A DNA stretch of 64,000 nucleotides from Oscillospiraceae bacterium. GTDB taxonomy: Bacteria; Bacillota; Clostridia; Oscillospirales; Oscillospiraceae. The DNA lies in assembly GCA_017406005.1 (NCBI GenBank), contig JAFQZI010000151.1, positions 1 through 64,000 on the forward strand, in the 5' to 3' direction. The position numbers and the translations under genes are program-made. A model generated the notes under the pieces. The model was not told the origin of the DNA, did no database searches, and saw nothing but the letters and a program-made list of their open reading frames with translations. Positions 33,750 through 40,333 of the stretch are shown piece after piece; position 1 is the first letter of the stretch; every line of letters starts with the position of its first letter.

Positions 33750-35441
33750 ATGGCAAAAATGATTTCCCGTAGAGAATTCCTGAAAGGCACCGCAGCAGGC
33801 ACTGCTGCGATGACCGCCGCCGGCGTGCTGAGCGGGCTTGGCCTTACCGCATTTGCAGATGATGCAAAAGAGGAAAAGCTCGAGAGCAAATACTGCAACG
33901 GCTATGACAACGCTGCAGGCATCGGCATTGTGTCAGAACCTGATGTAACGGAAGACGCAGACGTTGTGGTTGTCGGTTCCGGTATCGCCGGATTCGTGGC
34001 TTCCATGATCACCAAGGAGCAGGGCCCGGATCTGAAAGTCGTCCTGCTTGAAAAGAACGGTTACTGGGGCGGCTCCACGCTGCTTGCCGAGTGCAACGGC
34101 CCCGCCACCCTCAAGACCCCGGAAGAGGCACGTGCCATCGCCGCTTCCCACATCAAGAGCACCAACTATATCGCTCACCCCATGCTGTGGTACGAACAGG
34201 CAATCGATGCCGGCTACAACTCCGCATGGCTCTTCGGCAAACACAGAGTCGGCTACTACCAGAATATGGGCCCGGCCTTCTACGAAGGCGGCAACGGCAC
34301 CAGCGCCATCAACAAGTATCTGGCTCCCGATGCGGAAGCTCTCGGCATTGACATGCGCAAAAATGCACGTGCAAAGGCTCTGGTCATGAAAGATGAATAC
34401 ACCTGCGCCGGCGTACAGTACATCAACAAAGACAAGCAGATCGTACAGATCAATGCAAAAGCAGTGATTCTCTGCACAGGCGGCATGTCCACCAACAAGG
34501 CTCTCCTTTCCTACTACACCTCCCAGGATCTCGAGAAGACCATTGGCTGGGGTGTCGGACAGGATGGTGACGGCCATCTGATGGTTGAGCAGTCCGCTCA
34601 CGGCCGTGCCAACCACCTGACGGTCTCCTCCATGTTTAACAACGTGGAAGGCTTTGCCTACGATTCTCCTCTCGGCGTTGCCTTAACGATGCAGTATTCC
34701 GACCTCTTTGTCAATGAAGACGGTATCCGATTCGCCGATGAATCCCAGGGCGACAATCTCGGCTCCTCGGAAGGCGGCAAACTGATCGAGACAGAAGGCT
34801 ATGTCTGGTCGCTTGTAGACCAGTCCATGATCGACAAGTATGAGCACGGCGGATGCACCCGTCACTACTCCGGATTCGCCGATGCCTGCGTCGGCGCAGA
34901 GCTGGAGCTCCGTCCTGAGCTTGAACAGATCCTGGCGGACGAGAAGTTCTCCGAAGTTGTCTTCCAGGCAGATACGATCGAAGAGCTGGCTGAAAAGATC
35001 GGCGTTGATCCTGCTACCCTTGCTGAGACCGTTGCCAACTACAACCACTATTGCGAAACAGGCGTGGATGAAGAATGGGGCAAGCCTGCCCAGTATCTGT
35101 GGGCCTGCGACAAGGCACCGTTCTACGCCATGCGCGTATCCTCCGGTATGCTGAACACCAATGGCGGCATCCGCATCAACCGGAATGCCCAGGTCGTCGA
35201 TTCCCGCTTCCGTCCCATCATCGGCCTCTATGCAGCAGGCGTCTGCACCTCCGGCTGGGACAACGAGCTCTACGGCGGCGGCTCCTGCCAGACCGTCGGC
35301 ATGTGGGCCGGTTCCAAGTCTGCACGTCACGCACTGGAGACCCTCTTCGGCATCCAAGTCGCTGAAGACTGGTACGGCGAGCTGCTCAACAATGAAGTAG
35401 ACGCAGCCCCCAGCGCAGCCAACATGAACAACAAAGGCTGA
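33750..35441 (+). CDS. Tat-exported FAD-dependent (fumarate reductase-like) flavoprotein
   Basis: The 563-residue protein has a twin-arginine signal (SRREFLKG at 6-13, hydrophobic core, AFA cleavage near 36), so it acts outside the membrane after folding with its flavin. The FAD-binding VVVGSGIAGFVAS and the C-terminal GGIRINRNAQVVD...GLYAAG motifs identify the fumarate reductase/urocanate reductase flavoprotein family. The covalent FMN-binding domain often fused to such reductases is absent, so electrons must come from a partner. The enzyme probably reduces an enoate-type substrate as an anaerobic electron acceptor. It is controlled by the divergent LysR regulator. Confidence 0.9.
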   Translation: MAKMISRREFLKGTAAGTAAMTAAGVLSGLGLTAFADDAKEEKLESKYCNGYDNAAGIGIVSEPDVTEDADVVVVGSGIAGFVASMITKEQGPDLKVVLLEKNGYWGGSTLLAECNGPATLKTPEEARAIAASHIKSTNYIAHPMLWYEQAIDAGYNSAWLFGKHRVGYYQNMGPAFYEGGNGTSAINKYLAPDAEALGIDMRKNARAKALVMKDEYTCAGVQYINKDKQIVQINAKAVILCTGGMSTNKALLSYYTSQDLEKTIGWGVGQDGDGHLMVEQSAHGRANHLTVSSMFNNVEGFAYDSPLGVALTMQYSDLFVNEDGIRFADESQGDNLGSSEGGKLIETEGYVWSLVDQSMIDKYEHGGCTRHYSGFADACVGAELELRPELEQILADEKFSEVVFQADTIEELAEKIGVDPATLAETVANYNHYCETGVDEEWGKPAQYLWACDKAPFYAMRVSSGMLNTNGGIRINRNAQVVDSRFRPIIGLYAAGVCTSGWDNELYGGGSCQTVGMWAGSKSARHALETLFGIQVAEDWYGELLNNEVDAAPSAANMNNKG

Positions 35442-35462
35442 TATAAGCTATTAAAACAGCAG

Positions 35463-35489
35463 CGGAGCGGTGAAAACCGCTCCGTTTTT
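35463..35489 (+). terminator. Terminator of the flavin reductase gene
   Basis: CGGAGCGG (35463-35470) pairs with CCGCTCCG (35477-35484), followed by TTTTT. The stem sequence closely matches the terminator after cysE (44346). Confidence 0.85.
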
Positions 35490-35937
35490 ATTCTTTGATG
35501 ACGGTAACCGTATCCCCGGCTTTGGCGTCTCCTTCTTCCAGAACAATGACGAAAATTCCTTCACGCGGCATAACACAGTCTCCGGCCTGTTGACGGATCG
35601 CGCAGTCAGCATGGCATTCCTTGCCGATCTGTGTAACCTCGCACAGCGCACTGCCAACCTTCAGCTTTGTGCCGATGGGGAACTTGTAAAGTATGATCCC
35701 TTCGCACAGGATATTTTCTGCAAATGCACCGGGAAAAAGCGGGATGCTGATCTTCTCCTGCAGTTTATCTACGCTCTCCTGCCCGAGCAGGCTGACCTGT
35801 CTATGCCAATTCCCGGCATGGGCGTCTCCGTCGATGCCATACTCTGGACGCAGATGAACACTATCGACCGGATGTTTCTGCTGCCCTTTTTTCTCGCTGA
35901 TGCAGACAGCTTTGATGATGGCGGTTTGATTGTCCAA
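35488..35937 (-). CDS. MOSC-domain protein
   Basis: The 149-residue protein is a single MOSC domain (molybdenum cofactor sulfurase C-terminal type). It has GIDGDAHAG near residue 35, FAENIL in the middle and the conserved Cys in IGKECHADCAI. MOSC domains bind molybdenum cofactor or transfer sulfur. Translation probably starts at the TTG at 35935-35937 behind a GGGGG Shine-Dalgarno; no in-frame ATG is available. It lies downstream of mnmA but has its own promoter with a dyad like that of metY, which places it in the sulfur-linked gene set. Confidence 0.8.
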   Translation of the reverse strand: MDNQTAIIKAVCISEKKGQQKHPVDSVHLRPEYGIDGDAHAGNWHRQVSLLGQESVDKLQEKISIPLFPGAFAENILCEGIILYKFPIGTKLKVGSALCEVTQIGKECHADCAIRQQAGDCVMPREGIFVIVLEEGDAKAGDTVTVIKE

Positions 35938-35950
35938 AAAAACACCCCCA

Positions 35951-35998
35951 TTATGCTAAACATAAACACATCAATCTAATATGTTTTATATAGCATAA
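35951..35998. promoter_or_regulatory. Nested dyads at the MOSC promoter
   Basis: TTATGCTA (35951-35958) and TAGCATAA (35991-35998) enclose an ATAAACA/TGTTTTAT dyad (35962-35968 and 35982-35989) that resembles the perfect dyad at the metY promoter. Either a repressor site or an RNA hairpin masking the GGGGG ribosome site would fit. Confidence 0.45.
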
Positions 35999-36013
35999 CA
36001 GGGGTTTTGTCAA
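35985..36013 (-). promoter_or_regulatory. Promoter of the MOSC gene
   Basis: On the minus strand TTGACA (36008-36013), a 17-nt spacer and TATAAA (35985-35990) match the design of the two Cys/Met leader promoters exactly. Confidence 0.75.
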
Positions 36014-36027
36014 TGTGTTTTCAATAA

Positions 36028-37119
36028 TCAGGATGTAAACTCTCCAGCACTGTCAATCGTGCCACCGCCGAGAACAAGATCACCGTCATAGAGTACAACT
36101 GCCTGACCGGGAGTAACAGCCCGCTGCGGCTGATCAAAAACAACCCTTACACGGGAATCTTCAAGCGGCTGAACAGTCGCAGGTTTTTCTGCCTGGCGGT
36201 AACGCGTCCTCGCCATAGCCCGGATCGATACATCCGGTCTCGGAACAGAGAGCCAGTTGAAATCCGAAGCGATCAGTTCGTGGCTGTAAAGAGCATTCTC
36301 CGGACCGACCGTTAAAGTATTGCGGGCCATATCCTTGGCTACGACATAAAGAGGCTGCTCCGCTGCAATGCCAAGCCCCCGGCGCTGGCCAATGGTATAG
36401 CGGATTGCACCGCGGTGCTGTCCGACCGCATGGCCCTCCAGATCAAGGATCTCCCCGTCCGGATAAGAATGCCCGGTCCAATGCTCCAGAAAAGCACCAT
36501 AGTCACCGTCTGGAATAAAACATATATCCTGGCTTTCGTGTTTCCTCGCATTGACGAGACCGGCCTTTTCTGCAAGAATCCGGACGTCTTCTTTGCGGTA
36601 ATCACCGAGGGGAAGCGTCAGACGGGAGAGCTGCTCCTGCGTAAGCATGTACAGAACATAGCTTTGATCTTTGCTGCTGTCTAACGCTTTACGCAGCTGC
36701 CAGCGGCCGCTTTTTTCATTTCTGGTGATCCGAGCATAGTGGCCGGTGACAAGAGTATCGCAGCCTTCCTGGCTTGCAAAATCCATGAGCGCTTCAAATT
36801 TCATATAGCGGTTGCAAGCTATACATGGATTCGGTGTCCGCCCATTTTCATACTCCTGTATAAAATCCTGAATAACAGCCTTTTCAAAAAGCCTGGAATA
36901 GCATTGAGACTCAAAGGGTATCCCCAGCTGACTGCATACGAATGCGGCATCTTCTTCATCCTCATCGCTGCAACAGCTTTTTTGACAGACCGGCGCCATA
37001 CCGGGATCCCGATAAAGCCGCATGGTTACTCCTGTACAATCATAATCCCTCTGCTTCATCAAGAGTGCGGCAACAGAACTGTCGACCCCTCCGCTCATGG
37101 CAATCATAGCTCGCATCAC
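36028..37119 (-). CDS. mnmA: tRNA-specific 2-thiouridylase MnmA
   Basis: The 363-residue enzyme adds the 2-thio group to the wobble uridine of tRNA Lys, Glu and Gln, using sulfur that originates from cysteine. PP-loop SGGVDSS at 9-15 binds ATP. The catalytic cysteines are C99 in NPCIACN and C200 in ESQDICFIPDG. The Cys-rich PVCQKSCC insert near 45 is typical of Firmicutes MnmA. The GTG at 37117-37119 has AAGGA 7 nt upstream; the next codon is ATG. It lies 18 nt downstream of the AGCS transporter and so falls under the Cys/Met leader attenuator. Confidence 0.95.
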   Translation of the reverse strand: MMRAMIAMSGGVDSSVAALLMKQRDYDCTGVTMRLYRDPGMAPVCQKSCCSDEDEEDAAFVCSQLGIPFESQCYSRLFEKAVIQDFIQEYENGRTPNPCIACNRYMKFEALMDFASQEGCDTLVTGHYARITRNEKSGRWQLRKALDSSKDQSYVLYMLTQEQLSRLTLPLGDYRKEDVRILAEKAGLVNARKHESQDICFIPDGDYGAFLEHWTGHSYPDGEILDLEGHAVGQHRGAIRYTIGQRRGLGIAAEQPLYVVAKDMARNTLTVGPENALYSHELIASDFNWLSVPRPDVSIRAMARTRYRQAEKPATVQPLEDSRVRVVFDQPQRAVTPGQAVVLYDGDLVLGGGTIDSAGEFTS

Positions 37120-37137
37120 AGCTTGTTCCTTCGTGAG

Positions 37138-38520
37138 TTAAATTCTGCTTTTATCATATTCCCTGAAGAAATCTCTTGTATCCTTGACCACCACGCTGCC
37201 GAAGAGGATCAGAGAGAACAGGTTCGGAATGGCCATAAGGCCGTTGCAGACATCCGCTGCATCCCAGAGGAGCTGTACGCTAATCAGCGCACCGGCGGAG
37301 GAGATGATCATGTGCAAGATACGATAAATCTTCACTTTATGTGCACCGAAAAGGAACGCAAATGCCGATTCGCCATAGGTATACCAGCCGAGAACTGTAG
37401 ACAGGCAGAAAAGAATCAGGGAAATCACGATCACAATCTGTCCTAGTCCACCCAGGTTTTGCCGAAAGGCAGTGGCAGCCAGCACTGTACCATCCGTGAC
37501 GCCGCTGTTCCAGACACCGCTGACCATTATGATAAGCGCTGTGAATGTGCAGATCACAAAGGTATCAAAAAAGACTTCGATAATGCCGTAAAGCGCCTGT
37601 TTGACCGGAACATCCACTTTAGCCGTGGCATGAACCATGGCTGAGGAACCGGTACCCGCTTCGTTGGAAAACACACCACGCTGAACCCCTCGCCGGATTG
37701 CTACGGCCATTGTGGCCCCCGCCAGCCCTCCGATCACTGCATCGCCGGTAAAGGCTGACTTCACGATGAACCACAGTGCCTGCGGGATCAGCGTGATGTT
37801 CATGATCAGGATTATCAGGCCAAATCCCAGATAGATGATTGCCATTATCGGTGTGAGGTACGTGGTAACATCGGCAATCTTTTTCACACCTCCGAAAATG
37901 ACCAGCCCATCAATGATAAGAATCAAAATTGCAATGACCCAGGGAATCACTATCGTATTTCCTATATATCCGCTGACGGCACTGCTGATGGTATTGACCT
38001 GCAGCGCACCGCAGGAGACGAAAGAAACAAAGACTGTAAATACAGCAAATGCACCGCCAAGGATCTTCGCAATGGTCTTCTGCTTCATGCCTTGCGTCAG
38101 AATGTACATGACGCCGCCGCGGAAGTTGCCTTCCTCGTCCTGTACACGATAGTGCATAGCGAGAGCAATTTCTGCAAATTTGGTGGCCATACCCCCTATC
38201 GCTGCGATCCACATCCAGAAGATCGCTCCGGGCCCGCCAACAGCGATCGCGTAAGCCACGCCGACAATGTTCCCGTTGCCCACACAGGAGGAGAGCGCCG
38301 TGGCCAATGCTTTATAAGATCGGATTTGCCCAATCCCGTCATCGGATTTCTTTTCTACATTGAGTACAACTTCCCGGAAGGCTGTTCCGAATCGGGTAAA
38401 CTGAATGCCGTGGAGGCGGATGGTAAAGTAGAGCCCTACGCCGAAGAATACGGCCAGCATGATGGGCCCAAACAGGAAAGTGCCTAAGTCTCCCAATACT
38501 TTTCCTATGATTGCTTCCAT
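37138..38520 (-). CDS. Sodium:amino-acid symporter, AGCS (alanine/glycine carrier) family
   Basis: The 460-residue membrane protein has about 11 hydrophobic segments. The family signature is visible as GPGAIFWMWIAAIGGMATKF and the GVFSNEAGTGSSAMVHATAK loop. AGCS proteins import alanine, glycine or related amino acids with sodium. The gene is preceded by a Cys/Met-rich leader peptide and a terminator, so its true substrate may be cysteine, cystine or methionine, or a precursor, rather than alanine; this is inferred from regulation only. It is co-transcribed with mnmA. Confidence 0.92.
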   Translation of the reverse strand: MEAIIGKVLGDLGTFLFGPIMLAVFFGVGLYFTIRLHGIQFTRFGTAFREVVLNVEKKSDDGIGQIRSYKALATALSSCVGNGNIVGVAYAIAVGGPGAIFWMWIAAIGGMATKFAEIALAMHYRVQDEEGNFRGGVMYILTQGMKQKTIAKILGGAFAVFTVFVSFVSCGALQVNTISSAVSGYIGNTIVIPWVIAILILIIDGLVIFGGVKKIADVTTYLTPIMAIIYLGFGLIILIMNITLIPQALWFIVKSAFTGDAVIGGLAGATMAVAIRRGVQRGVFSNEAGTGSSAMVHATAKVDVPVKQALYGIIEVFFDTFVICTFTALIIMVSGVWNSGVTDGTVLAATAFRQNLGGLGQIVIVISLILFCLSTVLGWYTYGESAFAFLFGAHKVKIYRILHMIISSAGALISVQLLWDAADVCNGLMAIPNLFSLILFGSVVVKDTRDFFREYDKSRI

Positions 38521-38537
38521 TTTTCTTTACTCCTTTA

Positions 38538-38573
38538 CAAAAAATATCGGGGGACTCAAATACGAGTCCCCCG
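38538..38573 (-). terminator. Attenuator terminator before the AGCS gene
   Basis: On the minus strand CGGGGGACTC and GAGTCCCCCG form a 10-bp perfect stem with a 6-nt loop, followed by a T-rich run, 18 nt before the AGCS ATG region. It is close in sequence to the metY attenuator stem. Confidence 0.9.
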
Positions 38574-38606
38574 GTTTGGCATCTCTGCCTATCCGCTATA
38601 AACCGG
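38571..38606 (-). promoter_or_regulatory. Candidate antiterminator in leader 1
   Basis: CCGGTTT (38600-38606, over the last peptide codons) pairs with AAACCGG (38571-38577) around a GGCA/TGCC hairpin. It overlaps the left arm of the terminator, so the two folds are mutually exclusive. A ribosome at the peptide stop would hide the first arm. Confidence 0.6.
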
Positions 38607-38715
38607 CAAAGACACTCGAAAGCATGGACTCGGAAAAACAGGCACAACGACACATGCACATATCCATGGACATGCGCATCATAGAGGAGTAGTTTTTCTC
38701 GAATACAGCTTTCAT
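38596..38715 (-). CDS. Cys/Met-rich leader peptide 1 (39 aa)
   Basis: The ATG at 38713-38715 follows AAGGGAG and opens a 39-codon frame. Residues 12-26 contain six Met and four Cys, with the core M-D-M-C-M-C-R-C-A-C. The peptide ends directly before the antiterminator/terminator switch of the AGCS-mnmA operon. This is the arrangement of ribosome-mediated attenuation: slow decoding of Cys (or Met) codons would favour the antiterminator and expression of the transporter and MnmA. A direct metal- or redox-binding role of the peptide is an alternative but would not explain the RNA switch. Confidence 0.72.
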   Translation of the reverse strand: MKAVFEKNYSSMMRMSMDMCMCRCACFSESMLSSVFAGL

Positions 38716-38729
38716 TTTTCTCCCTTTTA

Positions 38730-38750
38730 AACCTATTGACTTAGTAGGTT
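38730..38750. promoter_or_regulatory. Dyad between the AGCS leader and the CN-hydrolase gene
   Basis: AACCTA-N9-TAGGTT is an exact inverted repeat covering the start site of the AGCS transcript and the -35 of the divergent gene. It recalls Rrf2/CymR-type sites in general form. It is a candidate operator for both directions. Confidence 0.5.
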
Positions 38751-38764
38751 ATTCCGTTTATACT
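38736..38764 (+). promoter_or_regulatory. Promoter of the CN-hydrolase gene
   Basis: TTGACT (38736-38741), a 17-nt spacer and TATACT (38759-38764) lie 46 nt upstream of the ATG and overlap the divergent AGCS promoter. Confidence 0.7.
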
Positions 38765-38785
38765 ATATTTACTTCTTCTTGTCAA
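38757..38785 (-). promoter_or_regulatory. Promoter of the AGCS-mnmA leader
   Basis: On the minus strand TTGACA (38780-38785), a 17-nt spacer and TATAAA (38757-38762) give a transcript starting near 38750, inside the dyad. Confidence 0.8.
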
Positions 38786-38809
38786 GAAAAAATTTTTGAG
38801 GAGATTTCT

Positions 38810-39607
38810 ATGAAGATCGCACTGGCTCAAATGAAACTGTCTGAATACATCAATGAAAACTATGAAAAAACTCTCAAATTAATCCATAGGGCAGCGGATT
38901 ACGGCGTACAACTGGTTTGCTTTCCGGAGATCCAACTTTCTCCCTTTTTCCCGCAGTATGAGAAACAGGATGCTTCTCCGTGGGTCATTTCAATGGATAG
39001 TCCCTATCTTCGTGGGATCTGTAATGCGTGCAGAACGTCAAAGATATATGCCGCTCCGAATTTCTATGTGGAAGAGGCCGGTCGGCGTTACGACATGAGC
39101 CTGCTGATCAATGACAGCGGGACGGTCCTCGGCAAGCAGAAGATGGTCCACATCGCGCAGGCGGACTGTTTCTTTGAGCAGGATTATTACACACCATCCG
39201 AAGAAGGCTTTCAGGTTTTCGATACGCCGCTCGGAAAGATAGGAATCGTGGTCTGCTTTGATCGACACTACCCCGAGAGCGTACGCACCTCGGCACTCAA
39301 GGGGGCAGAGCTGATCCTGATCCCTACGGCCAACACGAAGGAAGAGCCTTCCGAATTGTTCCAATGGGAAATCAAGATACAAGCATTTCAGAGTAGCGTC
39401 AACATCGCCATGTGCAACCGTATCGGTCTTGAAGACAGAATGGATTTCTCCGGAGAATCCATCGTAGCGGATTTCAACGGAAACACGCTTGCCCTGGCAG
39501 ATGATCGAGAGCAACTGCTTTTTGCGGAGGTTGATTTGTCCGCGGCAAGACAAGCCAGAGAGCGAAAGCCCTATACCTCCCTTCGGCGGACGGACTTGTA
39601 CGTCTAA
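38810..39607 (+). CDS. Carbon-nitrogen hydrolase (nitrilase superfamily)
   Basis: The 265-residue amidase has the Glu-Lys-Cys triad visible as E40 (CFPEIQ), K111 (GKQKMVH) and C149 (IVVCFDRHYPE). This group includes N-carbamoylputrescine amidase, omega-amidase and beta-ureidopropionase. Omega-amidase acts in methionine salvage, which would suit the sulfur-linked neighbours, but the substrate cannot be settled by eye. GAGGAG precedes the ATG by 7 nt. The promoter overlaps that of the Cys/Met leader 1, so the two transcripts may be co-regulated. Confidence 0.88.
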   Translation: MKIALAQMKLSEYINENYEKTLKLIHRAADYGVQLVCFPEIQLSPFFPQYEKQDASPWVISMDSPYLRGICNACRTSKIYAAPNFYVEEAGRRYDMSLLINDSGTVLGKQKMVHIAQADCFFEQDYYTPSEEGFQVFDTPLGKIGIVVCFDRHYPESVRTSALKGAELILIPTANTKEEPSELFQWEIKIQAFQSSVNIAMCNRIGLEDRMDFSGESIVADFNGNTLALADDREQLLFAEVDLSAARQARERKPYTSLRRTDLYV

Positions 39608-39715
39608 TCCCTGTATGCAGACACTTTAAGTCTCATGAAGGGCAACGCTAAGAACATAGACAGAATGCTATCAGCGAAGAGAACGTGACCAAGAAAGATA
39701 AGGAGTAATGTAACT

Positions 39716-39934
39716 GTGAAATCTATTCTGATTAAGGATACTACGCGAGAAGAACGCGAGAAAATCGTCCATCAGGCACTCTGGGGAGCATGTGGCATTG
39801 ACTGCGAATTCTGCTCCGGTTGCGACAATCGCGGCGGCGGACGTATCGAGGGAATTTACCAGGCGTACATTGACGGTGAGAAAGAGATCCAGGAAATCAA
39901 CGAAGAATACCGCGCTCCGTTTGTAAGAGGATAA
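39716..39934 (+). CDS. Small Cys-motif protein (72 aa)
   Basis: The GTG at 39716 has AAGGAG 10 nt upstream. The 72-residue product begins with a charged helix (TREEREKIVHQAL), then CGIDCEFCSGCDN, four Cys in 11 residues, and an acidic C-terminal helix (YIDGEKEIQEINEEYR). I recall similar short proteins, with a Cys-containing centre and an ending like EINxEFRA, in Lachnospiraceae, without an assigned role. The cysteines could bind a metal. It lies between the CN-hydrolase gene and the second Cys/Met leader. Confidence 0.6.
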   Translation: MKSILIKDTTREEREKIVHQALWGACGIDCEFCSGCDNRGGGRIEGIYQAYIDGEKEIQEINEEYRAPFVRG

Positions 39935-39990
39935 GCACAAACAGGAACCCCTGCAAGGGATTCGGCGGATAAAAACTGCGAAAAAAACTG

Positions 39991-40019
39991 TTGACAAGGG
40001 TTTTCTTCTGTGGTATAAA
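39991..40019 (+). promoter_or_regulatory. Promoter of the metY-cysK-cysE leader
   Basis: TTGACA (39991-39996), a 17-nt spacer and TATAAA (40014-40019) repeat the design of leader 1 and MOSC promoters. Confidence 0.8.
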
Positions 40020-40041
40020 CATATCAACCTTCTATGTTTAT
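40015..40041. promoter_or_regulatory. Perfect 9-bp dyad at the metY promoter
   Basis: ATAAACATA (40015-40023) and TATGTTTAT (40033-40041) are exact reverse complements around 9 nt, starting within the -10 box. It is a strong candidate repressor site and resembles the dyad at the MOSC promoter. Confidence 0.65.
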
Positions 40042-40059
40042 TCTTTTTGGAGGACTGTT

Positions 40060-40140
40060 ATGTATAAGGCAAGCTTCATCTGCATGATGTGTTGTGACAT
40101 GCGCTGTGAGATGCGCGTGCGCTTTGCCATACCCATTTAA
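40060..40140 (+). CDS. Cys/Met-rich leader peptide 2 (26 aa)
   Basis: The ATG at 40060 has TTGGAGG 7 nt upstream and opens 26 codons ending TAA. Residues 8-18 read C-M-M-C-C-D-M-R-C-E-M, giving four Cys and four Met in 11 residues. The terminator starts 25 nt after the stop. GATCTCC just after the stop can pair with GGGGATC of the terminator arm, a possible antiterminator that a terminating ribosome would cover. The peptide is therefore most likely a sensor of charged tRNA-Cys (and perhaps tRNA-Met) controlling metY, cysK and cysE. Confidence 0.75.
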   Translation: MYKASFICMMCCDMRCEMRVRFAIPI

Positions 40141-40164
40141 GATCTCCGTTCATGATGGTCGTTC

Positions 40165-40196
40165 CCGGGGGATCCAATGGGTCCCCCGGATTTTTT
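40165..40196 (+). terminator. Attenuator terminator before metY
   Basis: CCGGGGGATCC (40165-40175) pairs with GGGTCCCCCGG (40179-40189), one T-G wobble, then six Ts. It lies 138 nt before the metY ATG. Confidence 0.9.
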
Positions 40197-40333
40197 GCTT
40201 TTGAGGTTGATTTAATGAAAAAATATTTCGAGCGACTGGTCCGTCACAATTATCGATTCGATCGAATGTGATTTCTTTCTTTCCAAACATCCAAAACCTA
40301 ATCCAAAATAAAATTAAGAAAGAGGTTACAACC

